From the NCBI GenBank assembly GCA_023974075.1, contig CM043791.1, forward strand, positions 20,065,701-20,129,700: 64,000 nucleotides of DNA, in the 5' to 3' direction. The stretch is from Chaenocephalus aceratus. Lineage: Eukaryota > Chordata > Actinopteri > Perciformes > Channichthyidae. Under the pieces are notes generated by a model. That model was not told the origin of the DNA. It saw only the letters and a list, made by a program, of their open reading frames with translations, and ran no database searches. A program made the translations under genes and the position numbers. Of this stretch, positions 43,872 through 56,192 are shown one piece after another. Position 1 is the first letter of the stretch; every line of letters begins with the position of its first letter.

Positions 43872-43936
43872 AATGCTGTCAAAATTATCGCGTTAACGGC
43901 GGTAATTAATTTTTTGAATTAATTGCGTTATTGTTA
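43872..43936. mobile_element. hAT terminal fragment (47812 family)
   Basis: This matches 47815-47872 of the hAT at 47812 (tgctgtcaaaattatcgcgttaacggcggtaatta). Only the left tip remains. 43940-44740 on its right has no recognised feature. Confidence 0.75.
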
Positions 43937-44753
43937 TAAGATGCTACAGAATAAAGTATACAGTGTATTACCTGCACAATATTCCAATGAAGAGGAAAAC
44001 CACATTTTTTGGGGTAAAACGCAGAATTAAGTTGTGGAAGAACACCAGGGATGAGGTCTGGTAGTGATGGCTTAGCATTAGCACATCTTTGAGAACTCTC
44101 TTGTTGGTGAGTATCGTTTCAACTCTGGCGAGTGTTATTGAGCCTTGAGTAAAATGACAAAGACATTAGGTAAATCACCAGCACATTAGAACATTACAAC
44201 AATAATTTGCCATAACAACAATGTTATATTTACATTCTATATTGTTGATCTTATGAAGGAAGTGAAATATTGAACTTACCACCTTTTAGGTAAGGTTTAT
44301 TTGCATTGCTTGCGGCTCCTACAGGATGTGTGCACTTGGGGAACAGGGGGTCATCATGCACGTGAACGTTTTGTAGGTGGTTGACCAGTGACGTCCACCA
44401 GCTGGCATGAAAACAATGTTTTTCATAACATCTCTAGGTTAGAGCTTCTAGCTTAGCTTATTAATGGTAGCTTGGTAGAATACACGAACGGCAACTGTAA
44501 TTACTGACCGTACGGTTAAATCACCCGGAGTATACTGTCTATGAGTATTTCGTGTGTGTTTGCAGACATTCTCCTGCTATGAGATACATGTAAGGCCATG
44601 TGCTAACATCGGTGTTGAGGTCTGGGAATGCTCGTTAGCCCTCGTGTTTACCTCGGTAGCATAGCATTAGCATAGCATAGCATTTACACAGTCATGGTAG
44701 ATACATTGTTTTTTTAAACAGAATAAATACACAAACCACAATGAATACTTACA

Positions 44754-45060
44754 GGTTGTGTACCCGAATCTCCCGCTGGACCAAACAAAGTAGGAACAGC
44801 ATCGTCCTCCAATATCAGCTTTGCAAGTGCGAAGCTAAACATTGTTACGTTTTTAAAGCTTTGGTCCGTGAAATGCCGCGCACAGTCGCAGACACAACAG
44901 TACCGGCTGGTAAATCAGCTGGAACAGTGTTAAAAAGGAATGTCAACCACTGACTTCGTCGTGGTTCTGCCTTCGGTACTGCAAACATTGTGATTTCTCC
45001 ACACAAGACAGGCAACAGACCCTCCGCGACATGACTGGATAGAGCTTTGAAAAGAAGCAT
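44754..45060 (-). pseudogene. THAP-domain exon with frameshift
   Basis: The minus strand starts near MFAVPKAEPRRSQWLTFLFN (Met at 44988), the middle of a THAP finger. A frameshift near 44900 moves homology to another frame, which reads CARHFTDQSFKNVTMFSF, then ALAKLILEDDAVPTLFGP. That contains the CxxHF motif and the closing hydrophobic segment. The exon ends at a good donor (cct|gtaagt). This is the DNA-binding exon of a THAP-type transposon or THAP gene. 45061-45330 upstream is GC-rich with a perfect CRE at 45099-45106, perhaps its promoter. Confidence 0.65.
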
Positions 45061-45930
45061 GTTTTACGACACTTAATATGGTCGGCTGGCAGAGGAAGTG
45101 ACGTCACGCGGTGCAGCTACGTCACACGGGGCAGGAAGTAAACAATGGAAACTGAGAAATCTCCAACGAGGCTTTTGGGGGAGGTCTTTTCTGTGTTAGA
45201 GTTTTACTCCCTGCAGGGTGTACTTTGAGGGGTTTTGACTTTGCAGACTGTTTACATGCATGGACACCTTCATAACACACAAGGAGACGGGTAATAACCG
45301 GAAAAGCATGCAATGGGCCCTTTAAACATTTGTAGAATACTAAGAGCTTTATTGAGTAGGTGTAACTGTATTAAGGGTTAAACTCATAACTTTATAACTT
45401 AGGGTTTAATGTCATTGGAAAACCATTGTGCCACTGAAAAGACAATAACAACTCAGGAGGGAGCCAGTCTCGGTTGAGGCCCATCAGCTCTGATCTGCGG
45501 CCACTTCCCTCTGAAGGCAAGAGTAAACCCTCTCCTAAAGAAACCCACTCTCAACGCGTCTGATGTTATAAACTACAGGCCTGTCTCTCTCCTCCCGTTC
45601 CTGTCTAAAACACTTGAACGCGCTGTCTTTAAACAACTCTCCTGTTATCTCCATCAGAACAACCTTCTGGATCCGCACCAGTCTGGTTTCAAGGCAGGTC
45701 ACTCAACAGAAACTGCCCTCCTTGCTGTCTCTGAGGAACTGCACACGGCTAAAGCAGCCTCCCTCTCCTCTGTCATCATCCTTCTAGACCTGTCTGCTGC
45801 ATTCGACACGTGAATCATCAGATCCTCCTTCGCACTCTCCAAGAACTTGGAGTTTCAGGCTCTGCACTTTCCCTCCTCACCTCATACCTCAAAGACCGTA
45901 CCTACAAGGTCCCTCAGGGCTCTGTTCTTG

Positions 45931-48900
45931 CAACCCAGTCTCACGGCATTTCGTGTTCACCAACACGATTTTTAATCTATTGATTCGTGTTCACCAACAC
46001 GATTTGCCCCTTTTTTTCGTGTTGCACAGCACGATTTTAAAAGCAATGTATTTCTACTGCCTGCAGCACGTCTTTTTCTCCGGTCGGGTCGTGGTAGACC
46101 GGAAGCTGTGTGGTTCATAAAACATGTTCTTACTCAATATCAAGCCACAATTATTGCTTTTATTTTAAATCGTATAATTTCGGACTTTTGTTGCTGTCTG
46201 TGAGGAAAATAAATGGGGCTCAGACAATAAATGGTGCTCAGAGCCTCAGAATACGGAAATCTGTATTTTTAAATATTTTGTTCCTTCTAATTCGTTATTC
46301 TTTTCAAAATAACACACTGTTATTTACTCACCAATAACACACAATTATCCTTGCTTTTATTTATTGGTTTGATTCCATAATCTCGGGCTTTTTTGGAGTC
46401 CGTCAGGAACTGAATTACAAAATAAAAATAACCGGAAACAGACGTAGGCCTATAAGGGACATTTCGAGCATCATTGCGATTGTCAACATTTCTGAGTTTA
46501 GGATGGCCGAAGACACTACACTACCCATAATCCCCAGCTATCGTTTAGGACTACAGTCCCCGTAAGGTTACGCAGAGCGTCAAACAGCTGTGTGAAATGG
46601 AACGAAACCACGCCAGACTATCCAAAACTGGAATCGAACACCCCCCCCAGAACTACACATGCTGGCTATTGTGTTTCGCAAAATGTTCTATGGGACGTCT
46701 CTACTGAACGTTTTCGTTTTTCCCACAATTAGAAGTTGCCAGTATTAAACACATTGGTGTTATCAAATGTAAAACATATAATTAATAAATGGGTGAAAAT
46801 CGCTTGTGTCCATAATGCGCAGCATTAATATATACCCACATGACAGCTCATTGTTACTTTGTAATTCTACTCCACGACAATTCAGAGGTTAACCTGGTAT
46901 TTTTACTCCACTGCATTTATTTGAGTTACTTTGCAGATTCTGATTAATTATGTGAAATATAAACAACCCTTAAATCAGACTTTAGTTACACGTGACCTGA
47001 GTAAAATTCAGGTAAGGTGATTGTCAAGTGCCAACAATCAGGAGAGATATTTGATAGTCGGTGCTTGAGAAGACTAAACATGTATCTGCAATTGACATGA
47101 ATGGAAACGAGTAATAAAGTATATTCATTACTCGTTATTCTCCACTAATAGTTCATTAAAGACTGTATATTATGGCTATTTTGCACATCCCTTTCAAGAT
47201 TTTCAAAGGTTTATTGACATATCATATACACAACTACGGTATAGTTATGCAATGAATGAAACACTTGGGTCACAGGTTCCTCAACAGTGCATTACAAGAC
47301 ATCTATCAATATGTGTGTACCTCCACCATTAAACATATTCATATTCTGCACATTTCTTATTCTATCTACATACATAAGAGTATAATTCATATGTATAATA
47401 TCAGTTAAAATAAGTGCTTCAACATAGTTAACATTGCAGGAAAGCAATATATTAGACGTTAAGTACTTTGTCAGGCTTAATATTTATCTGTAGATAGATA
47501 CCCCCAAAGTTTTTTTCTTATTTAAAAGAAGACCTTAATCTGTTATTTAATGTTTAAATAAAGGTTAATTCGTTTTTCTGTTTTGCACCTCCTCCTATTA
47601 ATATCTTTGTACATCCTGCACTAAACTGTTTTATTGTAGAGATCACTTATAGTATCTTCTTGATTTTTTATATTCTATATTTCTATCACAGACCTTCTAC
47701 TGTCCCCCTATGAAAGTATGTACTCTTCATATTTGTATTCAAATATTCAAATAATATTTGATGAAAAAAATATTAAGAGTACATTATTGTTTTTATGTGT
47801 TATATTATAACTAGTGCTGTCAAAATTATCGCGTTAACGGCGGTAATTAATTTATTGAATTAATTGCGTTAAAATATTTAACGCATTTAACGCATGTGCA
47901 GAATGGCCCGCCCCATACGTGCCACCAGTGGCAGCGCTGGGGTAGGCTACACCCATACCAAGAAATGGCTTAGCCCCACCATGAAAAATGATGTTAAAGT
48001 AAGCAAAATAAAGTCTGCCAACTCGCGCGGAGTAAATTGCACAGACAGCAGTTAGTAAGATTGATTTCAGTCGCCACGGTTTTGAAAACTTTTGTCACGT
48101 AGTGATCGTCTTCTCAATAGAACATCTTTGATAACGGCGTGGTGTTGTTGCAGGAAGTCCCGACGCAGAATACTTTTGCTGTAGTACAGGGCAGAGCCAT
48201 ATAATAGTAATAATATGGCTCTGGTACAGGGGTGCACATAACTGGTACGCAGGTTATGTGCGTAATCTGAAATGCGTACCGTCACTTGTGTCACAAAGCG
48301 CATTTGCGTACCGACGTACTTGTGAAGCTTTTCCAGAAGGCGGTTAGATCACCGGACGACAGAGTCGGTCTCCGTGTGCACAGACAGGGCTGCTGTTAAC
48401 GTCGGTCTGTACAACGGAACTGTGCCAAAAATACGCCAACCGGCTGCGGAGGGAGACTCCCCCCTTCGCTGGAGCTGATCACAACGTTCACACTCTGTGG
48501 TCACGAAGTACTCCACTAGCCCCCCCCCCCCCCCCCCCTCTGTCGACTTTCCTGAAGTACTCCCCCATTGATAGAAATCAACACGTAATGAATTAAGACC
48601 CCACGGTTTGATGATTGATAGGTGTGTGGGTTGTCTTTCATTTTGACATGCAGAAAAATGTTATAATAAACATAGATACTGTATGTTAAATGGATATATC
48701 CGCCTTCTTTCATTTATCTTTCCACTCCCACAACAATATACATAAATAAATGGCATATTTTGGACATAGTTCGAATGGTGATTAATCATGATTAATTCAT
48801 TTTTAAGCTGTGATTAATCTGATTAAAAATTGTAATCGTTTGACAGCCCTAATTATAACACATAAAAACAATAATTCAATAACGTGCTTTAACCACTAGG

Positions 48901-49994
48901 CGGTGCACACAAGGTACACACAGCCATAATAACTTTGTATTATTAGTGTAGGACACGTTTTATTCATGCTTTCACATAATTTTACAGCATATTGCTATAC
49001 TATTTCAGACTCAGTATTTACATTCTTACATTCAAAGAAAATCAGTAATATCTTTAAAAACTACAGTCCTTTTATATCAGCTGTGCACCGTTATGGTGTA
49101 AATATAACTTATCTGTGAATTAGATCAAATGTAAAAGTCAGCCGAATTAGTGTTGATACTGCAAGGAGACGTATTGTGTGAAGAGAAATTGAAGATGTTG
49201 TTTAATTGTTGAATATATTTATGATCCACGTCAAGTATTCCGTTTCGGCGGCATTTTCTCAGTTTTTCCAAAGGTCTTCTCATCAGGGCTCTATAAATAA
49301 AGAACAACGGCAGATCTGTAATATACAATGCAGCCGAACAAGAACACTCGGAATTAAGTATTATTTTATTCTTTTAAAATGTTTTCCGGATTTCATATCA
49401 TATAAACACCAAATCCCATGCATTGCGGCTAAAACATCCAATAAACGAGCTTAAAACCATAGCTGAGGATCTTGGGTAATCGCTCGAAATGCCTACATCT
49501 GTTTCCGGTTATTTTTATTTTGAGATTCAGTTCCTGACGGACGCCAAAAAAGCCCGAGATTATGGAATTAAACCAATAAATAAAAGCAAGGATAATTGAG
49601 TGTTATTGGTGAGTAAATAACAGTGTGTTATTTTGAAAAGAATAACAAATTAGAAGGAAAAAAAGATTTAAAAAATACAGATTTCAGTATCCTGAGGCTC
49701 TGAGCCCCATTTATTTTCCTCACAGACGGCAACAAAAGTCCAAAATTATACGATTTCAAATAAAAGCAATAACTGTGGCTTGATATTGAGTAAGAACATG
49801 TTTTTATGAACCACACAGCTTCCGGTCTTCCTCGACCCGACCGGAGAAAAAGACGTGCTGCAGGCAGTAGAAATACATTGCTTTTAAAATCGTGCTGTGC
49901 AACACGAAAAAAAAGGCGCAAATCGTGTTGGTGAACACGAATCAATAGATTAAAAATCGTGTTGGTGAACACGAAATGCCATGAGACTGGGTTG
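45931..49994 (-). mobile_element. Foldback element, second copy, TSD gttcttg
   Basis: The ends caacccagtctcacgg and ccatgagactgggttg have a 7-bp flank gttcttg (45924-45930 and 49995-50001). The arms 45931-46450 and 49485-49994 are inverted. The interior is the reverse orientation of the 34567 copy, e.g. cactacccataatccccagc near 46520 versus its inverse near 36930. Excluding the nested hAT it is about 3.0 kb, the same size as copy 1. No transposase. Confidence 0.88.
47812..48851. mobile_element. hAT nested in foldback element, TSD attataac
   Basis: The left end tagtgctgtcaaaatta and the right end ttgacagcccta are inverted with one mismatch. They are flanked by perfect attataac (47804-47811 and 48852-48859). 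A poly(C) run lies at 48521-48537. It has no transposase frame and is non-autonomous. Confidence 0.9.
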
Positions 49995-50896
49995 GTTCTT
50001 GGTCCCCTGCTCTTCTCCTTGTACACAAACTCGCTCGGATCTGTCATTAGCCCGCATGGTTTTTCATACCACTGCTACGCTGACGACACCCAATTAATTC
50101 TGTCCTTTCCTCGCTCAGAGACCCAGGTCGTCGCACGTATCTCTGCTTGTCTAGCGGACATCTCTCAGTGGATGTCTGCTCACCACCTCAAGCTCAACCT
50201 TGACAAGACTAAACTGCTTTTCCTTCCGGGAAAATATTGTCCCACTCTTGACCTAACAATCAACATTGGCACCTCTGTTGTTTCCCTGACTCAGACTGCA
50301 AGGAATCTGGGTGTGATAACAAACTGTCCTTCACTGCAAACATCGCTGCTACAACCCGCTGCTGCAGATACACGCTTTACAACAGCAGGAGGATACGTCC
50401 CCAACTGACCCAGAAAGCGACGCAGGTTCTGGTCCAGGCTCTCGTCATCTCACGCCTAGACTACTGCAACTCCCTCCTGGCTGGTCTACCTGCATGTGCC
50501 ATCCGACCTCTGCAGCTCATCCAGAATGCAGCGGCTCGTCTGGTCTTCAACCTTCCTAAATTCTCCCACACCACGCCGCTCCTCCGCTCCCTTCACTGGC
50601 TTCCGGTAACTGCTAGAATCCACTTCAAGACAATGGTACTTGCGTACCATGCTGCGAATGGATCTGGCCCTTCCTACATCCAGGACATGATTAAACTGTA
50701 CACCCCAGCACGTGCACTCCGCTCTGCATCAGCCAAACAGCTCGCTGCACCCGCACTGCGAGAGGGACCCAAGTTCCCATCAGCAAAAACACGTGGGTTT
50801 GCTATCCTGGCGCAGTCCCCCGGGACTGATAATAATCAGTCATCACTCACAAATGAGTTTAGGGGAACAGAGACGAGGCATTTGAGTCCTGCAGGG

Positions 50897-51740
50897 TTTC
50901 CCCGTTAATATCAGTGTTTCGAAAACACATGTTGGCGACTGAAAGACATCCAGTGTTTGGTCTTTTCCGGAAGCATCCTACAGTGTCTCAACTGAAAGAG
51001 GACCACAAACACACAACAAATATAATATAATTTTGACATTTTGGGATATTTATCTCCCATTCTTTCACTTTTTCGGACATTTTCGACACCAAACATGTCG
51101 TTACTGCCTCTGTTTAGTGAACTACAGCAATCTGAAAGCTTGTACATTATTTATATCACACTGCAAAAACATGCAGGAAAGGACTTTTTTAATGCAGTAT
51201 TTTATGATTTATGGCGCAACACAAAGATATATCGCTCTGTGCAAACCTTTGACTAATATGTCAACAACATGAAACAAAAATATGAACCTGGCTTTATCCA
51301 ATGTTCACACAAGAGTTCTGTCTTTCCTACATCCTTACACATCCTTCATACACTGTCTCAACTGAAAGAGGACCAGAAACATACAAAATATAATAAAATG
51401 TGGAGACTTTGGGATATTTATCTCCCATTCTTTTACTTTTGGACATTTTACAGACCAAACATGTCGTTGATGTCACTGTTTAACTTGACCAAACTACCAC
51501 CTTTTCTAAAAAATGCATAAAATGATGCAATATATGTTAAATACATGGTTTATACCATACTATCAGCTGACACCAACAGGCAGGAACAGGGAGACAAAAC
51601 ACTGAGAGCACAGCAGCCAAGGTTACAGGTGCGTGTGCTCAGTCAGGACAGTATGAACTGATAAACTGGGTCAAAGTTATGGGCCTTGGAAAATATTTAC
51701 CCAACAGTCTATGCTGTTTTTGTTAGCTAAACCAGCAGGG
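50897..51740. repeat. 844-bp tandem unit A
   Basis: This starts tttccccgttaatatcagtg and ends gctaaaccagcaggg. Unit B starts immediately at 51741 with the same sequence. Inside, a smaller module (tgtctcaactgaaagaggacca ... gggatatttatctcccattct ... accaaacatgtcgtt) occurs twice, at 50984 and 51354, 370 bp apart. No protein similarity is recognised. Confidence 0.85.
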
Positions 51741-51783
51741 TTTCCCCGTTAATATCAGTGTTTCCAAAACACATGTTGGCGAC

Positions 51784-52809
51784 CAGTGTTGGGACTAACG
51801 CGTTACAAAGTAACGCCGTTATTTGTGGCAGTAACTAGTACTCTAACGCATTACTTTTTAAATTCAGTAACTCAGTTACCGTTACTACATGGTGCGTTAC
51901 TCCGTTACTGCGTTAGTTTTTTTATATAGTCAACAGCCAGGTGAACAGAGATGAGAACTGTACTTAAGTACAGTACTTGAGTAAATGTACTTAGATACTT
52001 CCTGTGTCACATGCGGAGATGGGCTGTGGGCATGTTTGTGTTGTTTACTAACAAGACTATCATGGCGGCGGCGGAGCTCAAGTCTAGTTTCTCCACCTGG
52101 AGATATTCTCACTATTTCACTTTTGTCGAGCACAAAGAAAAGAACGTTTTATTTAAATGTAAGTTGTGTCCTGGCGGGTCAAAGAGCCTATCTACTGCCC
52201 AAACCAGTCATTCAAATCTCTTAAAACATCTTCAAAAACAACATGCTGGGACGAAGCTAGTAGCTAAGACCACAGAGACTCAGCCGACGCCACTCCACCT
52301 CCACCTGCACCTAAGCAACAGCGGCTGGATTTTAACCGAGGGACTGCTAGCTAGGGAAAAGTCGATAAAGCCATTGCACGGTATGTTGTAGAACACATGC
52401 AGGCTATTGCTACAGTAGAGTCACCCGCTTTCAGGGAGCTAGTTAGCATGATAGCATGTCCGGGCGGCACACGGCATATGGCACGGAAAACTTGTTCCAA
52501 CTACCTGGAGAAAGAATATACAAAAATGTAAAGCCAGCTAATATCGATGCAATCCAGATTGCATATAATGCATGTCAAGTTGATCAACAGATTGTATTAT
52601 TCTCCAATGCAATAACAGTACTGAAATGAAGGCTATAAGGGCATTAATATAATGGGATCCCTTTTTTAAGTAACTAAAACGTTACTTTTCACAGTAACGC
52701 ATTACTTTTTGGTGTAAGTAATCAGTAAAGTAACTGAGTTACTTTTGAAATGAAGTAACTAGTAATGGTAGTAACTAGTTACTGGTTTTCAGTAACTAGC
52801 ACAACACTG
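51784..52809 (+). mobile_element. CAGTGTTG-type hAT, complete, TSD ttggcgac
   Basis: The ends cagtgttgggac and caacactg have perfect ttggcgac duplications (51776-51783 and 52810-52817). This is the best complete copy, 1026 bp. The transposase N-terminal relic begins at 52062 (MAAAELKSSFSTWRYSHYF), with the shared frameshift and truncation at about 52530. Confidence 0.95.
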
Positions 52810-53443
52810 TTGGCGACTGAAAGACATCCAGTGTTTGGTCTTTTCCGGAAGCATCCTACAGTGTCTCAACTGAAAGAGGACCACAAACACACAAAAGGTA
52901 TAATACAATTTTGAGATTTGGGGATATTTATCTCCCATTCTTTCACTTTTTCGGACATTTTCAACACCAAACATGTCGTTAATGTCTCTGTTTAGTGAAC
53001 TACAGCAATCTGAAAGCATGTACATTATTTATATCACACTGCAAAAACATGCAGGAAATGACTTTTTTAATGCAGTATTTTCTGATTTATGGTGCAACAC
53101 AAAGATATATCACTCTGTGCAAACTTTTGACTAATATGTCAAGAACATGAAACAAGAATATGAACCTGGCTTTATCCAATGTTCACACAAGAGTTCTGTC
53201 TTTCCTACATCCTTACACATCCTTCACACACTGTCTCAACTGAAAGAGGACCAGAAACACACAAAATATAATAAAATGTGGAGACTTTGGGATATTTATC
53301 TCCCATTCTTTTACTTTTGGAAATTTTGCAGACCAAACATGTCGTTGATGTCACTGTTTAACTACCAAACTACCACCTTTTCTGAAAAATGCATAAAATG
53401 ATGCAATATATGTTAAATACATGGTTTATACCATACTATCAGC

Positions 53444-54614
53444 CAGGGCCGCCCCTCCCTACTGGTCAATCACGCAGGCTGCATGGGGCCCCGCCTTGCG
53501 CAGGGGGCCTCAGTTGCTGTGTGCAGTTCACCGTTCAGTTCTCCGTGCACCCCCCGCGAGAGTGAGAGGTGACAAGGGGAGCACGTCTGTAACCCGACAC
53601 CGTTGCAATGAATCCACATCTGACCAATCACGGCTTTGATACGGCCACTAGTGCAGGTGAAGAGATGTCGGTGAAAAGACAGTTTCAGTCCGGCGCAAGC
53701 AAGAGGGGAAAAAACAAAACATGAAGAAACTAGAGCATCACTCGAAGGTGGGTTATTGTATGAGTCAAATGTACAACTTGCGAATGTTGTATAAGTCAAA
53801 TTGCCAATTGCCATATTAAAACATCAGCTGCAATTCACGACATGAAGAAGGCAGTCTCTGCAGAGCATATAGGCTAATGGAGATGCAGTTATTTCCAGCA
53901 TTCTTTATTTACCATTCATTCAAGTATGTGATGTCTTTTATCTGCTAATGTACAGGAGTAAGAGTGATAAACTGTTTGTCTAGTTGGCTTACATAACAGT
54001 TAAAGTGTACAGCCTAAAAAACATGGAGCATTTTTTCCCCTTTTATTCATTTTTATGTCAATTTGCACATTTCATGGTGATGCTCAGCCTCTCCCCTTAA
54101 CTCCTAACAGTCATCATCATGTCAACCACAACACAGAGAAATACTGATAGAAATGTGTGTGTATTGTTGATACATTGCTGACAGATGGAACTAGAATACA
54201 GATTTAAGAAATATCAGTTTTGAGCATGTCATAAGCATGTTTTATCTTGACTATATTACAACTATATTATAATAAAATAATATAGTATTTATATTATTGA
54301 ATTGATTATTATTATTATTATTATTATTAGTAGAAGTAATTTATTTGCATTAATTATATTTGAATCTTTTTGAGGCTAGTATTTGGCAGGAAATGCAGAC
54401 GTAGTCACCATACTGAACGACATACAGCACATTTACCATTTACCTCACTGTATACAAAAGTAACTGTGTTGATAATAATAATAATAAACAGGAATTATAT
54501 TTGCAAAGTAGCCTACTTTGTTTCCAACATTTTTTTTTTCACTCCTGTCGGTTGGGGGGGGGGCCTCATCTCACAATGTCGCTTGGGGCCCCAAATGGGC
54601 CAGGGGCGGCCCTG
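53444..54614 (+). mobile_element. CAGGGCC-type hAT, TSD ctatcagc
   Basis: The ends cagggccgcccct and aggggcggccctg are perfect inverses, flanked by ctatcagc (53436-53443 and 54615-54622). A frame at 53665-53724 gives MSVKRQFQSGASKRGKNKT, a hAT-like N-terminus, then a stop. The rest is AT-rich. It serves as reference for the split copy at 5520-20676 and the start at 63944. Confidence 0.93.
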
Positions 54615-54737
54615 CTATCAGCTGACACCAACAGGCAGGAACAGGGAGACAAAACACTGAGAGCACAGCAGCCAAGGTTACAGGTGCGTGTGCTCAGTCA
54701 GGACAGGATGAACTGATAAACTGGGTCAAAGTTATGG

Positions 54738-56014
54738 TAGGGTGACCAGACGTCCCCGTTTTCCGGGGACAGTCCCCGTTTGTATTGGCCTGTCCCCAGT
54801 TGAAACTGTCCCCGTTTTTTTTAATATACGTTAAAAACACATAGCAAGGTGAAATAAAACGTTCCATGTCAGGAAACACTGGGTAACAGCCTGTGGTCAA
54901 GCCAGCCCCCACTTCGGAAAACACAGTCAAGCCAGCCCGCACGTTGTATTGCGGTGCGCGAATATCCTATGCATTACAGGTAGAGGCCTGTAAAAACTGC
55001 CTTCAAAATAAAAGCGTTTACTCGGTCAATAACAAATATACCTAAAAAACACACCAAACATATTCATATATAGCCTACTGGAGCTTAAATTAAGAAATAT
55101 GTACTATATAATGTGATCAATAATCATTTAAAACAAACTATAACTACCACATTATAACTGAGTGAATGCAGGATACAGTTATGAAGACATATCTGACATT
55201 TCCACTGGGTGACTCATTCAATTGATGTTGACACCATCTCAAAACACTCCTAAAATAACATTACTTTCTGAAGCACAATTTAAAATGTATGCTGTTTAAA
55301 ATCTCAAATTAGATCTATTGTCCATCTATATTTTGATTATTATTTAATGGAAACTGTCCATAATCAAAGAGTCGTTCGAAGTCAATCAAATACTTATTTC
55401 ACTTCAGGGTGATAGCAGGAGACCCCATCTAGTCAATCAGAGAAAATCAGGACAATCTGATGAAGAATTTCAAAATAAAATACTTTTCAAATCTCATATA
55501 TGGGCTATCGTCCTTCTGTTTTTCTTTTTATATAAGAATAAATAAAAAACTGTCAAATTATCAAAGACTTATTTCACTTCCGGGTGATAGCAGGACACCC
55601 CATATAGTCACTCAGAGAGTATCAGGACAATCTGATGTAGAGTTTCAAAATAAAAGACCTTTGAAGTCTCATATATGAGCTATCATCCCTCTGTTTTTAG
55701 ATAAGAATAAAAAAAAAATTATCCAGCTTCAAAGACTTATTTCACTTCAGGGTGATAGCAGGACACCCCATCTAATCACTCAGCGATAATCTGGACAATC
55801 TGATGTACAGTTTCAAAATAAAAGACCTTTGTAGTCTCATATATGAGCTATCTTCCTTCTGTTTGTATCCAACAGTTCAAATATTCGAATTACATTAAAC
55901 CAGAATTGTCCCACTTTTTTCTTTAACAGTGAAGGCAATTGGATATGTTAATAATATATTGACCGCAAAACTCAAAATGTCCCCGGTTTTCATTTAGAAC
56001 ATCTGGTCACCTTA
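54738..56014. mobile_element. hAT-like MITE 'tagggtgaccagac', TSD agttatgg
   Basis: The left end tagggtgaccagacgt and the right end acatctggtcacctta are inverted with one mismatch. Perfect agttatgg duplications flank it (54730-54737 and 56015-56022). Subterminal 'gtccccgtttt' repeats are on the left. Three ~170-bp tandem units begin at 55392, 55567 and 55735 with cttatttcacttc, continuing to about 55900. No transposase. Confidence 0.9.
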
Positions 56015-56047
56015 AGTTATGGACCTTGTAAAATATTTACCCAACAG

Positions 56048-56192
56048 TCTATGCTGTTTTTTTAGCTGGCCAGGATGGCTGGTTTACCAGCCATCCTGGC
56101 CAGCTAAAGTGTCCAAAATCCCTCTAAACCAGCCAGGCTGGCCCATTTAGCTGGTCAAGCTAAATTGATCAAAGCTGTTTTTTTCAGCAGGG
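56048..56192. mobile_element. 'Ccagc' MITE, short copy
   Basis: tatgctgtttttttagctggcc at the left and gctgtttttttcagcaggg at the right enclose a perfect hairpin, ggatggctggtttaccagcc and its continuation. It is related to 29418-29671. Confidence 0.65.

Larger units (their letters stand above)
45500..50810 (+). pseudogene. L2 reverse transcriptase and C-terminus, interrupted
   Basis: Motifs in order: NYRPVSLLPFLSKTLERAVF, HQSGFKAGHSTETALLAV, and the A motif (ILLDLSAAFDT), followed by a 2-nt deletion that shifts frame. About 40 nt are missing before VPQGSVL. After the foldback insertion the frame resumes [20 protein letters not shown], then [12 protein letters not shown] (catalytic Asp-Asp). 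[58 protein letters not shown] and LHWLPVTARIHFKTMVLAYH follow. The C-terminal part changes frame near 50345. It is inactive. Confidence 0.82.
45466..50890 (+). mobile_element. L2-clade LINE, plus strand, split by a foldback element
   Basis: 45466-45930 and 49995-50890 form one LINE fragment. The first part duplicates the family seen at 1-170. The insertion point is marked by gttcttg on both sides of the foldback element. The 5' half is missing, and the 3' end passes into the 844-bp repeat unit at about 50890. Confidence 0.85.
51741..56050. repeat. Tandem unit B, expanded by three hAT insertions
   Basis: Removing 51784-52809, 53444-54614 and 54738-56014, each with one copy of its 8-bp duplication, leaves about 830 bp that align with unit A in order. 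Unit A supplies the empty site for all three insertions. Between the first two hATs (52818-53435) the small module again occurs twice. Confidence 0.85.
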
